DNA of 50,709 bases. It comes from an uncultured Corynebacterium sp. GTDB lineage: Bacteria; Actinomycetota; Actinomycetes; Mycobacteriales; Mycobacteriaceae. Both the position numbers and the translations under genes were made by a program. The notes under the pieces are model-generated. The model did no database searches and was not told the origin of the DNA. It saw nothing but the letters and a program-made list of their open reading frames with translations. Shown piece by piece: positions 17,122-24,364 of the stretch. The DNA lies in assembly GCF_946222985.1 (NCBI RefSeq), contig NZ_CAMIFY010000014.1, positions 1 to 50,709 of the forward strand, written 5' to 3'. How positions within the stretch are numbered: the first letter of the stretch is position 1; every line of letters begins with the position of its first letter.

Positions 17122-17651
17122 GCGTCGACGGCACCGGTTCGGCCCCCGATGATCCGTTGGCCGGCGCGACCTTCGGGCGGTTGGCGCCCGGGGCGGCGGG
17201 GCCCTGCGCGGCGTTGGAGGCGGAAATCTTCGCCGGCGACGACCCGTGGCCGGAGTCGGCGTTCGCCTCGGAGTTGGCCAACCCCGCGAATCTGTACCTC
17301 GGGCTCGTCGAGCCCGGCGCCGGCGGACCCGGGTCCGGCGATCGGGTGCTGGCCTACGGCGGGTTGACCCGCCTGGGGCCGCCGGATCACCCCGAATACG
17401 AGATCCACACCATCGCCGTCGATCCGGTTCTGCGCGGCCGTGGCCTGGGTCGTCGGCTGCTCGAACAGCTGCTCGCCGCCGCCGACGCCGCCCCCGGGCC
17501 CGTGTTCCTCGAGGTCCGCACGGACAACGAGCCGGCCATCGCGCTGTACCGCTCCCACGGCTTCGACACGGTCGGCATTCGCAAGCGCTATTACCGGCAG
17601 TCCGGCGCCGACGCCTACACGATGGCCCGTCCCGCGCCGGGCACGTCGTAG
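17118..17651 (+). CDS. rimI: Ribosomal-protein-alanine N-acetyltransferase RimI
   Basis: GNAT acetyltransferase, by family the N-terminal acetylase of ribosomal protein S18. In the 177-residue protein the acetyl-CoA loop LRGRGLGRRLLEQLL, EVRTDNEPAIALYRSHGFDTVGIRKRYY and the C-terminal DAYTM are typical. GTG 17118 overlaps the tsaB stop. Sandwiched between tsaB and tsaD, as in many bacteria. A GP/GS-rich insert (about 66-76) is unusual. Confidence 0.9.
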   Translation: MSVDGTGSAPDDPLAGATFGRLAPGAAGPCAALEAEIFAGDDPWPESAFASELANPANLYLGLVEPGAGGPGSGDRVLAYGGLTRLGPPDHPEYEIHTIAVDPVLRGRGLGRRLLEQLLAAADAAPGPVFLEVRTDNEPAIALYRSHGFDTVGIRKRYYRQSGADAYTMARPAPGTS

Positions 17652-17654
17652 AAT
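17649..17654 (+). promoter_or_regulatory. -10 element, leaderless start of tsaD
   Basis: TAGAAT ends 7 nt before ATG 17662 and overlaps the rimI stop codon. Confidence 0.5.
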
Positions 17655-17661
17655 CCGGGCC

Positions 17662-18804
17662 ATGACCGCCAGCACCGTCCACAGCCGCACCATCCTCGCC
17701 GTCGAGAGCTCCTGCGATGAAACCGGTGCCGCCGTGATGCGCGTGACGTGGTCCGACGATCTGCCCGCGGGGCGGGAGGGCTCGGCCGACCGGCCCCGCG
17801 TCGAGACGCTGTCGGACGTCGTGGCTTCGTCGATGGAACAGCATGCGCGCTTCGGCGGCGTTGTTCCCGAGATCGCGTCGCGGGCCCATCTCGAGGCCCT
17901 GCAACCGGTGGTCGGGGAGGCTTTGCGACGGGCCGGCGACGAACTCGGCCGCACCTCCGACGAGGGCCGGTTCACCCCGGATTGCGTCGCCGCCACGGTC
18001 GGGCCCGGCCTGGCCGGCGCGCTGCTGGTCGGCTCCGCCGGGGCCAAGGCCTACGCCGCGGCGTGGGACGTGCCGTTCTACGGCGTCAACCACCTCGGCG
18101 GACACGTGGCCATCGGCGCGCTCGATGGCGCGGACCTGACCAACGCGGTGGCGCTGCTGGTCTCCGGCGGCCACACGCAGCTGCTGCACGTGCGCGGGGC
18201 GGGGCGGCCGATGACGGAGCTTGGCTCGACGCTCGACGACGCCGCCGGCGAGGCCTACGACAAGGTCTCGCGCCTGCTGGGGCTCGGCTACCCGGGTGGC
18301 CCCGTGATCGACCGGTTGGCGAAGGAGGGCGACCCGGCGGCGGTGAAGTTCCCCCGCGGGATGATGCGCCCGCAGGATTCACGCCACGACTTCTCCTTCT
18401 CGGGGCTCAAGACCGCCGTGGCCCGCTACGTCGAGTCGGCCGAGCGCGAGGGCCGGATCATCGACATGGCCGACACGTGCGCGTCGTTCCAGGAGGCGGT
18501 GTGCGACGTGCTGACGTTCAAGGCCGTCCGCGCGGCCACCGACGTCGGCGCGACGACGCTGCTGCTCGGCGGAGGAGTGGCCGCCAATTCCCGGCTGCGC
18601 GAACTCGCCGCACAGCGCTGCGAGGAGGCCGGGCTGACGCTGCACGTGCCGCCGATGCGCCTGTGCACGGACAACGGGGTGATGATCGGCGCCATCGCCG
18701 CCCACCTCATCGCCGCCGGCGCGTCGCCGTCGGGTTACGGCTGCGCCACCGATCCGTCGATGCCCGTCGAAGAGCCGATCGTGGTGGACGCCGCGGCGTC
18801 GTGA
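17662..18804 (+). CDS. tsaD: tRNA N6-adenosine threonylcarbamoyltransferase TsaD
   Basis: Catalytic subunit that transfers threonylcarbamoyl to tRNA A37. The 380-residue protein begins MTASTVHSRTILAVESSCDETGAAV; the metal-binding NHLGGH motif has His144 and His148. VSGGHTQLLH, LDDAAGEAYDKV, SFSGLKTAV and LLLGGGVAANSRL are all present. ATG 17662 is supported by a -10 box 7 nt upstream. The stop codon lies inside a copy of the 11-bp word (CGTCGTGAAGC) and is repeated in the tandem array that follows. A GCTTTGCGACG word is at 17920-17930. Confidence 0.96.
   Translation: MTASTVHSRTILAVESSCDETGAAVMRVTWSDDLPAGREGSADRPRVETLSDVVASSMEQHARFGGVVPEIASRAHLEALQPVVGEALRRAGDELGRTSDEGRFTPDCVAATVGPGLAGALLVGSAGAKAYAAAWDVPFYGVNHLGGHVAIGALDGADLTNAVALLVSGGHTQLLHVRGAGRPMTELGSTLDDAAGEAYDKVSRLLGLGYPGGPVIDRLAKEGDPAAVKFPRGMMRPQDSRHDFSFSGLKTAVARYVESAEREGRIIDMADTCASFQEAVCDVLTFKAVRAATDVGATTLLLGGGVAANSRLRELAAQRCEEAGLTLHVPPMRLCTDNGVMIGAIAAHLIAAGASPSGYGCATDPSMPVEEPIVVDAAAS
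17920..17930 (+). repeat. GCTTTGCGACG word (intragenic)
   Basis: Exact copy of the second form of the word, inside tsaD. Confidence 0.75.
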
Positions 18805-18852
18805 AGCAAGGCGTCGTGAAGCAAGGCGTCGTAAGGCAAGGTGCCGTAAAGC
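18796..18852 (+). repeat. 15-bp tandem repeat spanning the tsaD stop codon
   Basis: Units GCGTCGTGAAGCAAG (18796-18810, 18811-18825), GCGTCGTAAGGCAAG (18826-18840) and a decayed fourth copy to about 18852. The first contains the tsaD stop (TGA 18802-18804). Each unit holds the minus-strand word GCTTCACGACG or a close variant. Confidence 0.85.
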
Positions 18853-18856
18853 AGGC

Positions 18857-19027
18857 TCACCGCAGGTCGACGTTGTCCTCGTCGGGGCGGCGGCCCTCCT
18901 CGGCGGCCTCGGCGACTTCGGCGTCGACGCCCTTCTGGCGGCCGATGAAGAGACGCGCGACGACGGCGAAACCGACGATGAAGACGGCGATGACGATCGT
19001 CGCGATGATGAGGACCGTGGTCGACAT
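18857..19027 (-). CDS. Small single-pass membrane protein (56 aa)
   Basis: Begins MSTTVLIIATIVIAVFIVGF: residues about 4-28 form one strongly hydrophobic helix. A short basic turn (RLFIGRQKG) and an acidic tail rich in Glu/Asp (EVAEAAEEGRRPDEDNVD) follow, giving an N-out, C-in topology by the positive-inside rule. AGGAG lies 7 nt before the ATG, so the start is well supported. No known family is recognised. It converges on tsaD through the tandem repeat and is divergent from groES. A role in envelope stress would be speculation. Confidence 0.7.
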   Translation of the reverse strand: MSTTVLIIATIVIAVFIVGFAVVARLFIGRQKGVDAEVAEAAEEGRRPDEDNVDLR

Positions 19028-19156
19028 GGGCAAACTCCTCGGCGGGACGGGGCCCGCGTCGCCGGGGCGGCGACGCCGACGCCCGTGCGTGGCGTGACGC
19101 CCCCACGGTAACGCGGATCGGGGCGGCCGGGTGCGGAGCGTGCGCAGCCATTGGTG

Positions 19157-19185
19157 TTGAGTGCTGGCACTCTCGGAGGTAGAGT
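19157..19185 (+). promoter_or_regulatory. groES-groEL promoter
   Basis: -35 TTGAGT (19157-19162), 17-bp spacer, -10 TAGAGT (19180-19185). The promoter is overlapped by the CIRCE operator. Confidence 0.75.
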
Positions 19186-19190
19186 GCCAG
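19164..19190. promoter_or_regulatory. CIRCE operator (HrcA-binding site)
   Basis: CTGGCACTC, nine spacer bases and GAGTGCCAG form a perfect 9-9-9 inverted repeat matching the CIRCE consensus TTAGCACTC-N9-GAGTGCTAA apart from the outer bases. It covers the spacer and -10, so HrcA would block RNA polymerase. Confidence 0.92.
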
Positions 19191-19337
19191 ACAGGTTGTT
19201 TGACACACAGTTGTTCACCCGCGACGACGGCTGTGCACGGCAGACCAACCGGCACAAGAACATCAACCAGGCGCCCGCCGCGCCGCACCCGGGACGACCG
19301 GGCCGCGACGGGTGCCCCGCTCATGGAGGAATTCATC

Positions 19338-19637
19338 GTGGCGAACGTCAACATCAAGCCGCTCGAGGACCGCGTTCTGGTCCAGATCAACGAGGCCGAG
19401 ACCACCACCGCTTCCGGCCTGGTCATCCCCGACTCCGCGAAGGAGAAGCCGCAGGAGGCCACCGTCATCGCAGTCGGCCCCGGCCGCTGGGCGGACGACG
19501 ACGACCGCATCCCGATGGACGTCAAGGAGGGTGACACCGTCATCTTCTCCAAGTACGGCGGCACCGAGCTGAAGTACGAGGGCGAGGAGTACCTGCTCCT
19601 GTCCCAGCGCGACATCCTCGCCGTCATCGAGAAGTAA
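19338..19637 (+). CDS. groES: Co-chaperonin GroES
   Basis: Heptameric lid of the GroEL folding chamber. The 99-residue protein starts VANVNIKPLEDRVLVQ (GTG start); ASGLVIPDSAKEKPQ is the mobile loop and YLLLSQRDILAVIEK the conserved end. GTG 19338 is chosen because GGAGGA lies 8 nt upstream and orthologues begin the same way; an in-frame upstream extension is rejected because it reads through the ribosome-binding site. Lies 12 nt before groEL; regulated by CIRCE/HrcA. Confidence 0.97.
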   Translation: MANVNIKPLEDRVLVQINEAETTTASGLVIPDSAKEKPQEATVIAVGPGRWADDDDRIPMDVKEGDTVIFSKYGGTELKYEGEEYLLLSQRDILAVIEK

Positions 19638-19649
19638 GGCGGAACCCAC

Positions 19650-21266
19650 ATGCCCAAGCTGATTGCATTCAACGAAGAGGCCCGCGAAGGCCTCAAGCGG
19701 GGCGTGGACACGCTGGCCGACGCCGTCAAGGTGACGCTGGGCCCCAAGGGGCGCAACGTGGTGCTGGACAAGGCCTTCGGTGGTCCGCTGGTGACCAACG
19801 ACGGCGTGACCATCGCCCGCGACATCGACGTCGAGGACCCCTTCGAGGACCTCGGCGCCCAGCTGGTGAAGTCGGTGGCCGTGAAGACCAACGACATCGC
19901 CGGCGACGGAACCACCACCGCGACGCTGCTCGCCCAGGCGCTCGTCCACGAGGGCCTGCGCAACGTCGCGGCCGGCGCCAACCCGGTCGCCCTCAACCGT
20001 GGCATCGCCGCCGCGGCGGAGAAGACCGTGGAGCTGCTCAAGTCCAAGGCGATCCCCGTCACCGACTCGGCCGCGATCGCTCAGGTGGCGACCGTGTCCT
20101 CGCGTGACGAGGAAATCGGCGACCTCGTCGCCGGCGCCATGGACAAGGTCGGCAAGGACGGCGTGGTCTCCGTGGAGGAGTCCCAGACCATCGCCACCGA
20201 GCTGCTGGTCACCGAGGGCGTGTCCTTCAACAAGGGCTACCTCTCCCCGTACTTCATCACCGACGTCGATTCCCAGCAGGCGGTGCTCGAGGACGCGCAG
20301 GTGCTGCTCGTCCGCGAGAAGATCTCCTCGCTGCCGGACTTCCTGCCGTTGCTGGAGAAGATCGCCGAGTCGGGCAAGCCGACCCTGATCATGGCCGAGG
20401 ACATCGAGGGCGAGGCCCTGTCCGCCCTGGTCATCAACGCCATGCGCAAGACCCTGAAGGTCGCGGCCGTCAAGGCCCCGTACTTCGGCGATCGCCGCAA
20501 GGAGTTCATGGAGGACCTCGCCGTCGTCACCGACGGCACCGTGGTCACCGCGGACACCGGCATGCAGCTCAAGGAGGTCGGCCTCGAGGTGCTGGGCTCC
20601 GCCCGCCGCATCTCGCTGACCAAGGACGAGACCGTCATCGTCGACGGCGCCGGCACCGCCGAGGCCATCGAGGGTCGTCGCCAGCACCTGCGCAACGAAA
20701 TCGAGCGCACCGATTCCACCTGGGATCGCGAGAAGCTCGAGGAGCGCCTGGCGAAGCTGTCCGGCGGCGTCGCGGTCATCCGCGTCGGCGCCGCCACCGA
20801 GACCGAGGTCAACGAGCGCAAGCTGCGCGTCGAGGACGCCATCAACGCCGCGCGCGCCGCGGTGCAGGAGGGCGTCATCGCCGGCGGCGGTGCGGTGCTG
20901 GTCCAGATCGCGCGCGAGCTGGAGTCCCACGCCGACGAGTTCGACGGCGACGAGGCCATCGGCGTTCGCGCCCTGGCCCGCGCGCTGACCAAGCCCGCCT
21001 ACTGGATCGGCCACAACGCCGGCGTCGACGGCGCCGTCGTCGTCCACCACGTCGGCGAGCTGCCCAACGGCGAGGGCTACAACGCCGCGACCGGCGAGTA
21101 CGGCGACCTCATCGGCGCCGGCGTCATCGACCCGGTCAAGGTCACCCACTCCGCGGTGGTCAACGCCGCGTCGGTGGCGCGCATGCTGCTCACCACGGAG
21201 GTTTCCGTGGTGGACAAGCCCGAGAACGCCGATGCCGGCGATCACGGGCACGGCCACGCGCACTGA
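19650..21266 (+). CDS. groEL: Chaperonin GroEL (GroEL1-type, His-rich tail)
   Basis: ATP-dependent protein-folding chamber subunit. The 538-residue protein shows TLGPKGRNVVLDK, the ATP-binding GDGTTTATLLAQ and VEEGVIAGGG-like VQEGVIAGGGAVL. The C-terminus ends in a His-rich GDHGHGHAH. In mycobacteria that tail marks GroEL1 (Cpn60.1), next to groES, while the housekeeping GroEL2 with a Gly-Met tail lies elsewhere (family knowledge). A second groEL is therefore expected outside this window. Co-transcribed with groES. Confidence 0.97.
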   Translation: MPKLIAFNEEAREGLKRGVDTLADAVKVTLGPKGRNVVLDKAFGGPLVTNDGVTIARDIDVEDPFEDLGAQLVKSVAVKTNDIAGDGTTTATLLAQALVHEGLRNVAAGANPVALNRGIAAAAEKTVELLKSKAIPVTDSAAIAQVATVSSRDEEIGDLVAGAMDKVGKDGVVSVEESQTIATELLVTEGVSFNKGYLSPYFITDVDSQQAVLEDAQVLLVREKISSLPDFLPLLEKIAESGKPTLIMAEDIEGEALSALVINAMRKTLKVAAVKAPYFGDRRKEFMEDLAVVTDGTVVTADTGMQLKEVGLEVLGSARRISLTKDETVIVDGAGTAEAIEGRRQHLRNEIERTDSTWDREKLEERLAKLSGGVAVIRVGAATETEVNERKLRVEDAINAARAAVQEGVIAGGGAVLVQIARELESHADEFDGDEAIGVRALARALTKPAYWIGHNAGVDGAVVVHHVGELPNGEGYNAATGEYGDLIGAGVIDPVKVTHSAVVNAASVARMLLTTEVSVVDKPENADAGDHGHGHAH

Positions 21267-21299
21267 TCGAGCGGTGCCGTGATCGCGCGGCGCCACTTT

Positions 21300-21310
21300 G
21301 CTTGACGACG
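21300..21310 (+). repeat. GCTTGACGACG word between groEL and its terminator
   Basis: Exact copy 34 nt after the groEL stop, preceded by ACTTT and followed 4 nt later by the terminator stem. Confidence 0.85.
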
Positions 21311-21314
21311 AACA

Positions 21315-21351
21315 GCACCCCGTTCGGCCACGTGCCGGGCGGGGTGCTTTT
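21315..21351 (+). terminator. groEL terminator
   Basis: GCACCCCG (21315-21322) pairs with CGGGGTGC (21340-21347) and is followed by TTTT. Confidence 0.75.
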
Positions 21352-21390
21352 CGTTCCGGGTCCGTTGGGTGAGGCGGAAAAGGCCACCGG

Positions 21391-21421
21391 AAAAAACCGC
21401 CGCGACCCGAGGGCGCGGCGG
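21391..21421 (-). terminator. Terminator of the whiB gene
   Basis: On the minus strand CCGCCGCG, a 9-nt loop and CGCGGCGG (21421-21397) are followed by T6 (21396-21391), 11 nt beyond the whiB stop. Confidence 0.85.
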
Positions 21422-21431
21422 TGGGGGACAG

Positions 21432-21749
21432 CTAAACCAGGATCGTTTCCCGGGACTTGTCGCGGCGGCGGCGCGGGCGGGAGCGCAGGATCTCCGAGCG
21501 CTCGGCCTCGCTCATGCCGCCCCAGATGCCGTACGGCTCGCCGACGGCCAGCGCGTGCGAGCGGCACTGCTCCAGAACCGGGCAGGCCTGGCAGATGGAC
21601 TTGGCGCGCATCTCGCGCATCGCGCGGGCGCGCCCCCGCTCACCTTCGGGATGGAAGAACACCGAGGAATCCGCACCCCGGCAGGAACCGTGGAGCTGCC
21701 AGTCCCACAGGTCGGCGTTCGGTCCGGGGAGGTGGTCGATATGCGTCAT
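21432..21749 (-). CDS. whiB3: WhiB-family iron-sulfur regulator (WhiB3/WhcB-like)
   Basis: A 105-residue cytoplasmic [4Fe-4S] redox-sensing transcription factor. Cys23, Cys53, Cys56 and Cys62 are the four ligands (CxxC at 53-56). The WhiB turn GIWGG is at 74-78, and a basic C-terminal tail (RPRRRRDK) binds DNA. CTAGGAG lies upstream of the ATG. Position beside groEL and divergent from sigD matches whiB3 of M. tuberculosis and whcB of C. glutamicum (recalled), so a role in redox or stationary-phase stress is inferred. Other WhiB paralogues are less likely from context. Confidence 0.9.
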   Translation of the reverse strand: MTHIDHLPGPNADLWDWQLHGSCRGADSSVFFHPEGERGRARAMREMRAKSICQACPVLEQCRSHALAVGEPYGIWGGMSEAERSEILRSRPRRRRDKSRETILV

Positions 21750-22218
21750 TGCGGGGAATCTCCTAGAACTACACTCGTGTCTTCGTCGAGCGCGAAACGG
21801 GATGGCGGGGCCGGGCCCGTCGCGTCGCCCCGGGTCGGGGCGTCCACGACGGCCAGTGTGGGCCGGAATGATGAACCAGCGGTTAAGTTCCGGCTACGAA
21901 TGGGCGGATTTGGGGCGCAGTTTCGGAGAACATCATGTTTCGGCGGGTTTTCGGCGGCCTCCGCGGTGCCGGCCGGTCTCCGACGAGCGACGTGGCGGCC
22001 TCCATCGGGTCCCCGCGGCGATGCCCGGCATTCGCGAATACCGGCGAGGCGGTGAAATGTGCTGGGATACAATCGACGGATGTCGGCCGCAGGGCCCCAT
22101 GCCGCTCGCGCATCCCGGATGGACGCGACGAGGTGCGGGGCGGTGCGACCGCCACGATCAGTGTTCCGCTGCGGCGGGTGCGGCGACCCCCACCGGTGGC
22201 GGCGCGGGAAGGACGGGC
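21750..22218. other. 469-bp divergent region between whiB and sigD
   Basis: No credible ORF. TACAAT (22068-22073) is a plausible plus-strand -10 for sigD, giving a leader of about 140 nt, but no good -35 was found. The whiB side has TGTAGTTC shortly before its ribosome-binding site. Long enough to hide a small RNA, but I see no defined structure. Confidence 0.45.
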
Positions 22219-22812
22219 ATGGCCGACGATGATGCGGTCCGCGATTGGGTGCGGCGGGCCATCGACGGCGATGCGAAGGCCTTCGATGCGCTCATGCGCC
22301 ACATCCACGGACCGATCGTGCGGTACTGCCGGGCCCGCATGGGGGCCGATGGCCCGGTGTCGGCCGACGACGTCGCCCAGGAAACCCTCTTCGCCGTCGC
22401 GCGGTCGCTCGATCGCTACACCGACCGCGGCCGACCGTTCATGGCCTACGTCTACGGCGTCGCCTCCCACAAGGTCGCCGACGCGCATCGATCGGGGGCC
22501 CGGGACCTGTCCCGTCCCTACGATGACCTGCCGGATACCCCCGCCGCGGGGGGTGATCCCGTCGAATCCGTCTTGTTGGGAGACGCCGGTAACGAAGTGA
22601 GCCGTTTGCTCGATTCATTGAGTGACAAGGCTCGTGACATCGTGATTTTGAGGGTGTTCGAAGGGCTGCCCGCCGAAGAGGTCGCACATCTCGTCGGCAG
22701 CACGCCCGGGGCGGTCCGAGTCGCACAGCACCGGGCCCTGGCCAAGCTTCGCTCGATCGTCGAGGACGAAGCGGCGAGAAGCGTCCCGGGGCGGGACCGG
22801 AGAGCACGCTGA
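22219..22812 (+). CDS. sigD: RNA polymerase sigma factor SigD (ECF type)
   Basis: A 197-residue extracytoplasmic-function sigma factor. Region 2 contains DDVAQETLFAVARSLDRY and the -10-recognition stretch FMAYVYGVASHKVADAHR. Region 4 contains LSDKARDIVILRVFEGLPAEEVAHLVGSTPGAVRVAQHRALAKL. GGAAGGAC lies upstream of ATG 22219. The anti-sigma factor gene follows 33 nt later. In Corynebacterium and Mycobacterium SigD controls cell-envelope lipid genes (mycomembrane functions). Longer in-frame upstream extension is low-complexity and rejected. Confidence 0.93.
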   Translation: MADDDAVRDWVRRAIDGDAKAFDALMRHIHGPIVRYCRARMGADGPVSADDVAQETLFAVARSLDRYTDRGRPFMAYVYGVASHKVADAHRSGARDLSRPYDDLPDTPAAGGDPVESVLLGDAGNEVSRLLDSLSDKARDIVILRVFEGLPAEEVAHLVGSTPGAVRVAQHRALAKLRSIVEDEAARSVPGRDRRAR

Positions 22813-22845
22813 TGATGGTGAACGAAGATGGAAGGGACGGCTGCG

Positions 22846-23868
22846 ATGGGTGACCGACACACCCGCGGATCCGCGGGGCGCGCGCGCAACGCCGACGGCG
22901 TCGAGCGCATGCCCGGTGCCTCGGAGCTCGCCGCCGACGATCGCTTCCTCGACGAGATCGGCGCGGGCCGCCGCGACGCGTCGGGAGCGGGCGTCTACGG
23001 GACGGACTCCCATCTCGCCGCCCTGTTCGCCGACGCACGCGACGCCGCGGCCGACGACCTGCCGCCGATGCCGATCATGGATCCGGCCATGTTCCTGCCG
23101 CGCCGCGACGTCGTCGATGTCGAGGCGATCCCGGTCGACGAGGATTCGACGGAGTCCGACCCGATCACCGATGTCCACGAGTTCGCCGCGGCCGACGCCG
23201 GCGTCCATTCCGATTCCGATGCCGTCTCCGGTGCGGACGCGGGCGAATCCGCCGGCGCCGGCACGGTCGTCGATGGCCCGGCGTCGTGGTGGAAGCCCTC
23301 GCGCATCAGCAGCGCCATCATCGGCGCCGCCGCGTCGCTGGCGCTGGTCGCCGGCGGCCTGTCCGCCGTCCACTCCGCGGGCCCGGGCAGTGCCCTGTGG
23401 CCGGCGCGGGTGTCCCTGTTCGGCGACCAGTCGGTCGAAATGGAGCTGGCGTCGACTCTGGAGGAGGCCGACGCGGCCAGCGAATCCGGCGACGTCGAGC
23501 GGGCCCGCGAGTTGCTCGCCCACGCCGAGCGCCTCATGGCCGAAGTCGACGAGTCCGACCGCGAAGCGATGGAATCGCAGATGCGCGAAAGCGAGCAGAA
23601 GGTCCGCACCGTCACGCGGACCCCGGCGACGGTGACCAACGAGCGCACCACCACGCGCATGCAGACCGAGACCCGCGACCCGGAGACCGTCACTCAGACG
23701 GAGGTGGTCACCGAGGTTCGCACCGAGACTGTGACCCGCACCGTCGGACCGTCGGCGCCGTCGTCGACGCCGAGCTCCGAACCGACCGGGGAGCCGTTGT
23801 CCAACGGTCAGCTGCCCCTGCCGTCGGTGTCCCAGGAGGATCTGCCGCAGTTGCCGCAGCCCCGCTGA
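22846..23868 (+). CDS. rsdA: Anti-sigma-D factor RsdA
   Basis: A 340-residue single-pass membrane protein that sequesters SigD. The cytoplasmic N-terminal half (acidic, DDRFLDEIGAG near the start and a Pro-rich motif) would bind SigD. The membrane helix is about 155-176 (ISSAIIGAAASLALVAGGL). The outer part has an Ala/Glu helix, Thr-rich repeats (TVTRTPATVTNERTTTR) and a Pro-rich tail. ATG 22846 is chosen for GGAAGGG 9 nt upstream; ATG 22828 is possible. Operon with sigD; regulated proteolysis of RsdA would release SigD (family knowledge). Confidence 0.88.
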   Translation: MGDRHTRGSAGRARNADGVERMPGASELAADDRFLDEIGAGRRDASGAGVYGTDSHLAALFADARDAAADDLPPMPIMDPAMFLPRRDVVDVEAIPVDEDSTESDPITDVHEFAAADAGVHSDSDAVSGADAGESAGAGTVVDGPASWWKPSRISSAIIGAAASLALVAGGLSAVHSAGPGSALWPARVSLFGDQSVEMELASTLEEADAASESGDVERARELLAHAERLMAEVDESDREAMESQMRESEQKVRTVTRTPATVTNERTTTRMQTETRDPETVTQTEVVTEVRTETVTRTVGPSAPSSTPSSEPTGEPLSNGQLPLPSVSQEDLPQLPQPR

Positions 23869-23883
23869 CGCGGAGGCGCGGAG

Positions 23884-24255
23884 TCACCGGCGGCCGTCGA
23901 CGAACCCCGCGCAGTAATCCCACGGCGCATAGCGCGCCGGGTCGGGATCGAAGCCGGGCTCGTGAACGGGCGACTGCTTGCCGTCGAGAAGCAATTTGTA
24001 GTGGTTCTCCAGCACGTCCCAGTTGTAGTAGTGCATCTCCGAGCACTCGTCGCAGAGCATGCACACCCCCCACAGACCCTCCGGGCCCAGCACGCGACGA
24101 AACTCCTGCACGGCGTCCAGATCCTCGGCGACCTCGCGGCGCTCCTGATCGGACAGCGGCTCGAAGGGTTCGTCGGCGTCGAGCAGGCGCGACGGATCCT
24201 CGGGATCGCCCTCGAAGGGATCCCGGGGCATGGACGACCAAAAATCACGATTCAC
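23884..24255 (-). CDS. DUF5319 family protein
   Basis: A 123-residue conserved actinobacterial protein, unknown function (Rv3412-like). MPRDPFEGDPEDPSRLL near the N-terminus is characteristic. A CMLCDEC cluster around residue 70 suggests metal binding, and YYNWDVLENHYKLLLDGKQSP follows. GTG 24255 gives the conserved start VNRDFWSSMPRDPF; GTG 24264 is an alternative. Lies convergent to rsdA (15 bp between stops) and divergent from guaB, the same place as in other Mycobacteriales. Confidence 0.82.
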   Translation of the reverse strand: MNRDFWSSMPRDPFEGDPEDPSRLLDADEPFEPLSDQERREVAEDLDAVQEFRRVLGPEGLWGVCMLCDECSEMHYYNWDVLENHYKLLLDGKQSPVHEPGFDPDPARYAPWDYCAGFVDGRR

Positions 24256-24364
24256 ACCGCCCACCGTAGCGGGGGCCGGGGCCAAGTTACTACCCGCCCG
24301 ACAATGGGATTACCCTGTACTTTGATCCGAATCTTCGGCGGCGCGACCAGGAGGACCACATTCC

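Larger units (their letters stand above)
19028..19337. other. Intergenic region between the small membrane gene and groES
   Basis: 310 bp. It holds the groE promoter and CIRCE operator (19157-19190) and a groES leader of about 145 nt; otherwise I see nothing. No clear promoter for the minus-strand membrane gene was found. Confidence 0.6.

Noticed and set aside
18796..18852. CRISPR-like array
   Set aside because: Units are contiguous 15-mers with no spacers; a plain tandem repeat. No CRISPR or cas genes were seen anywhere in the window.
19263..21296. 677-codon minus-strand ORF opposite groES-groEL
   Set aside because: Exact mirror of the chaperonin genes, composition typical of shadow frames.
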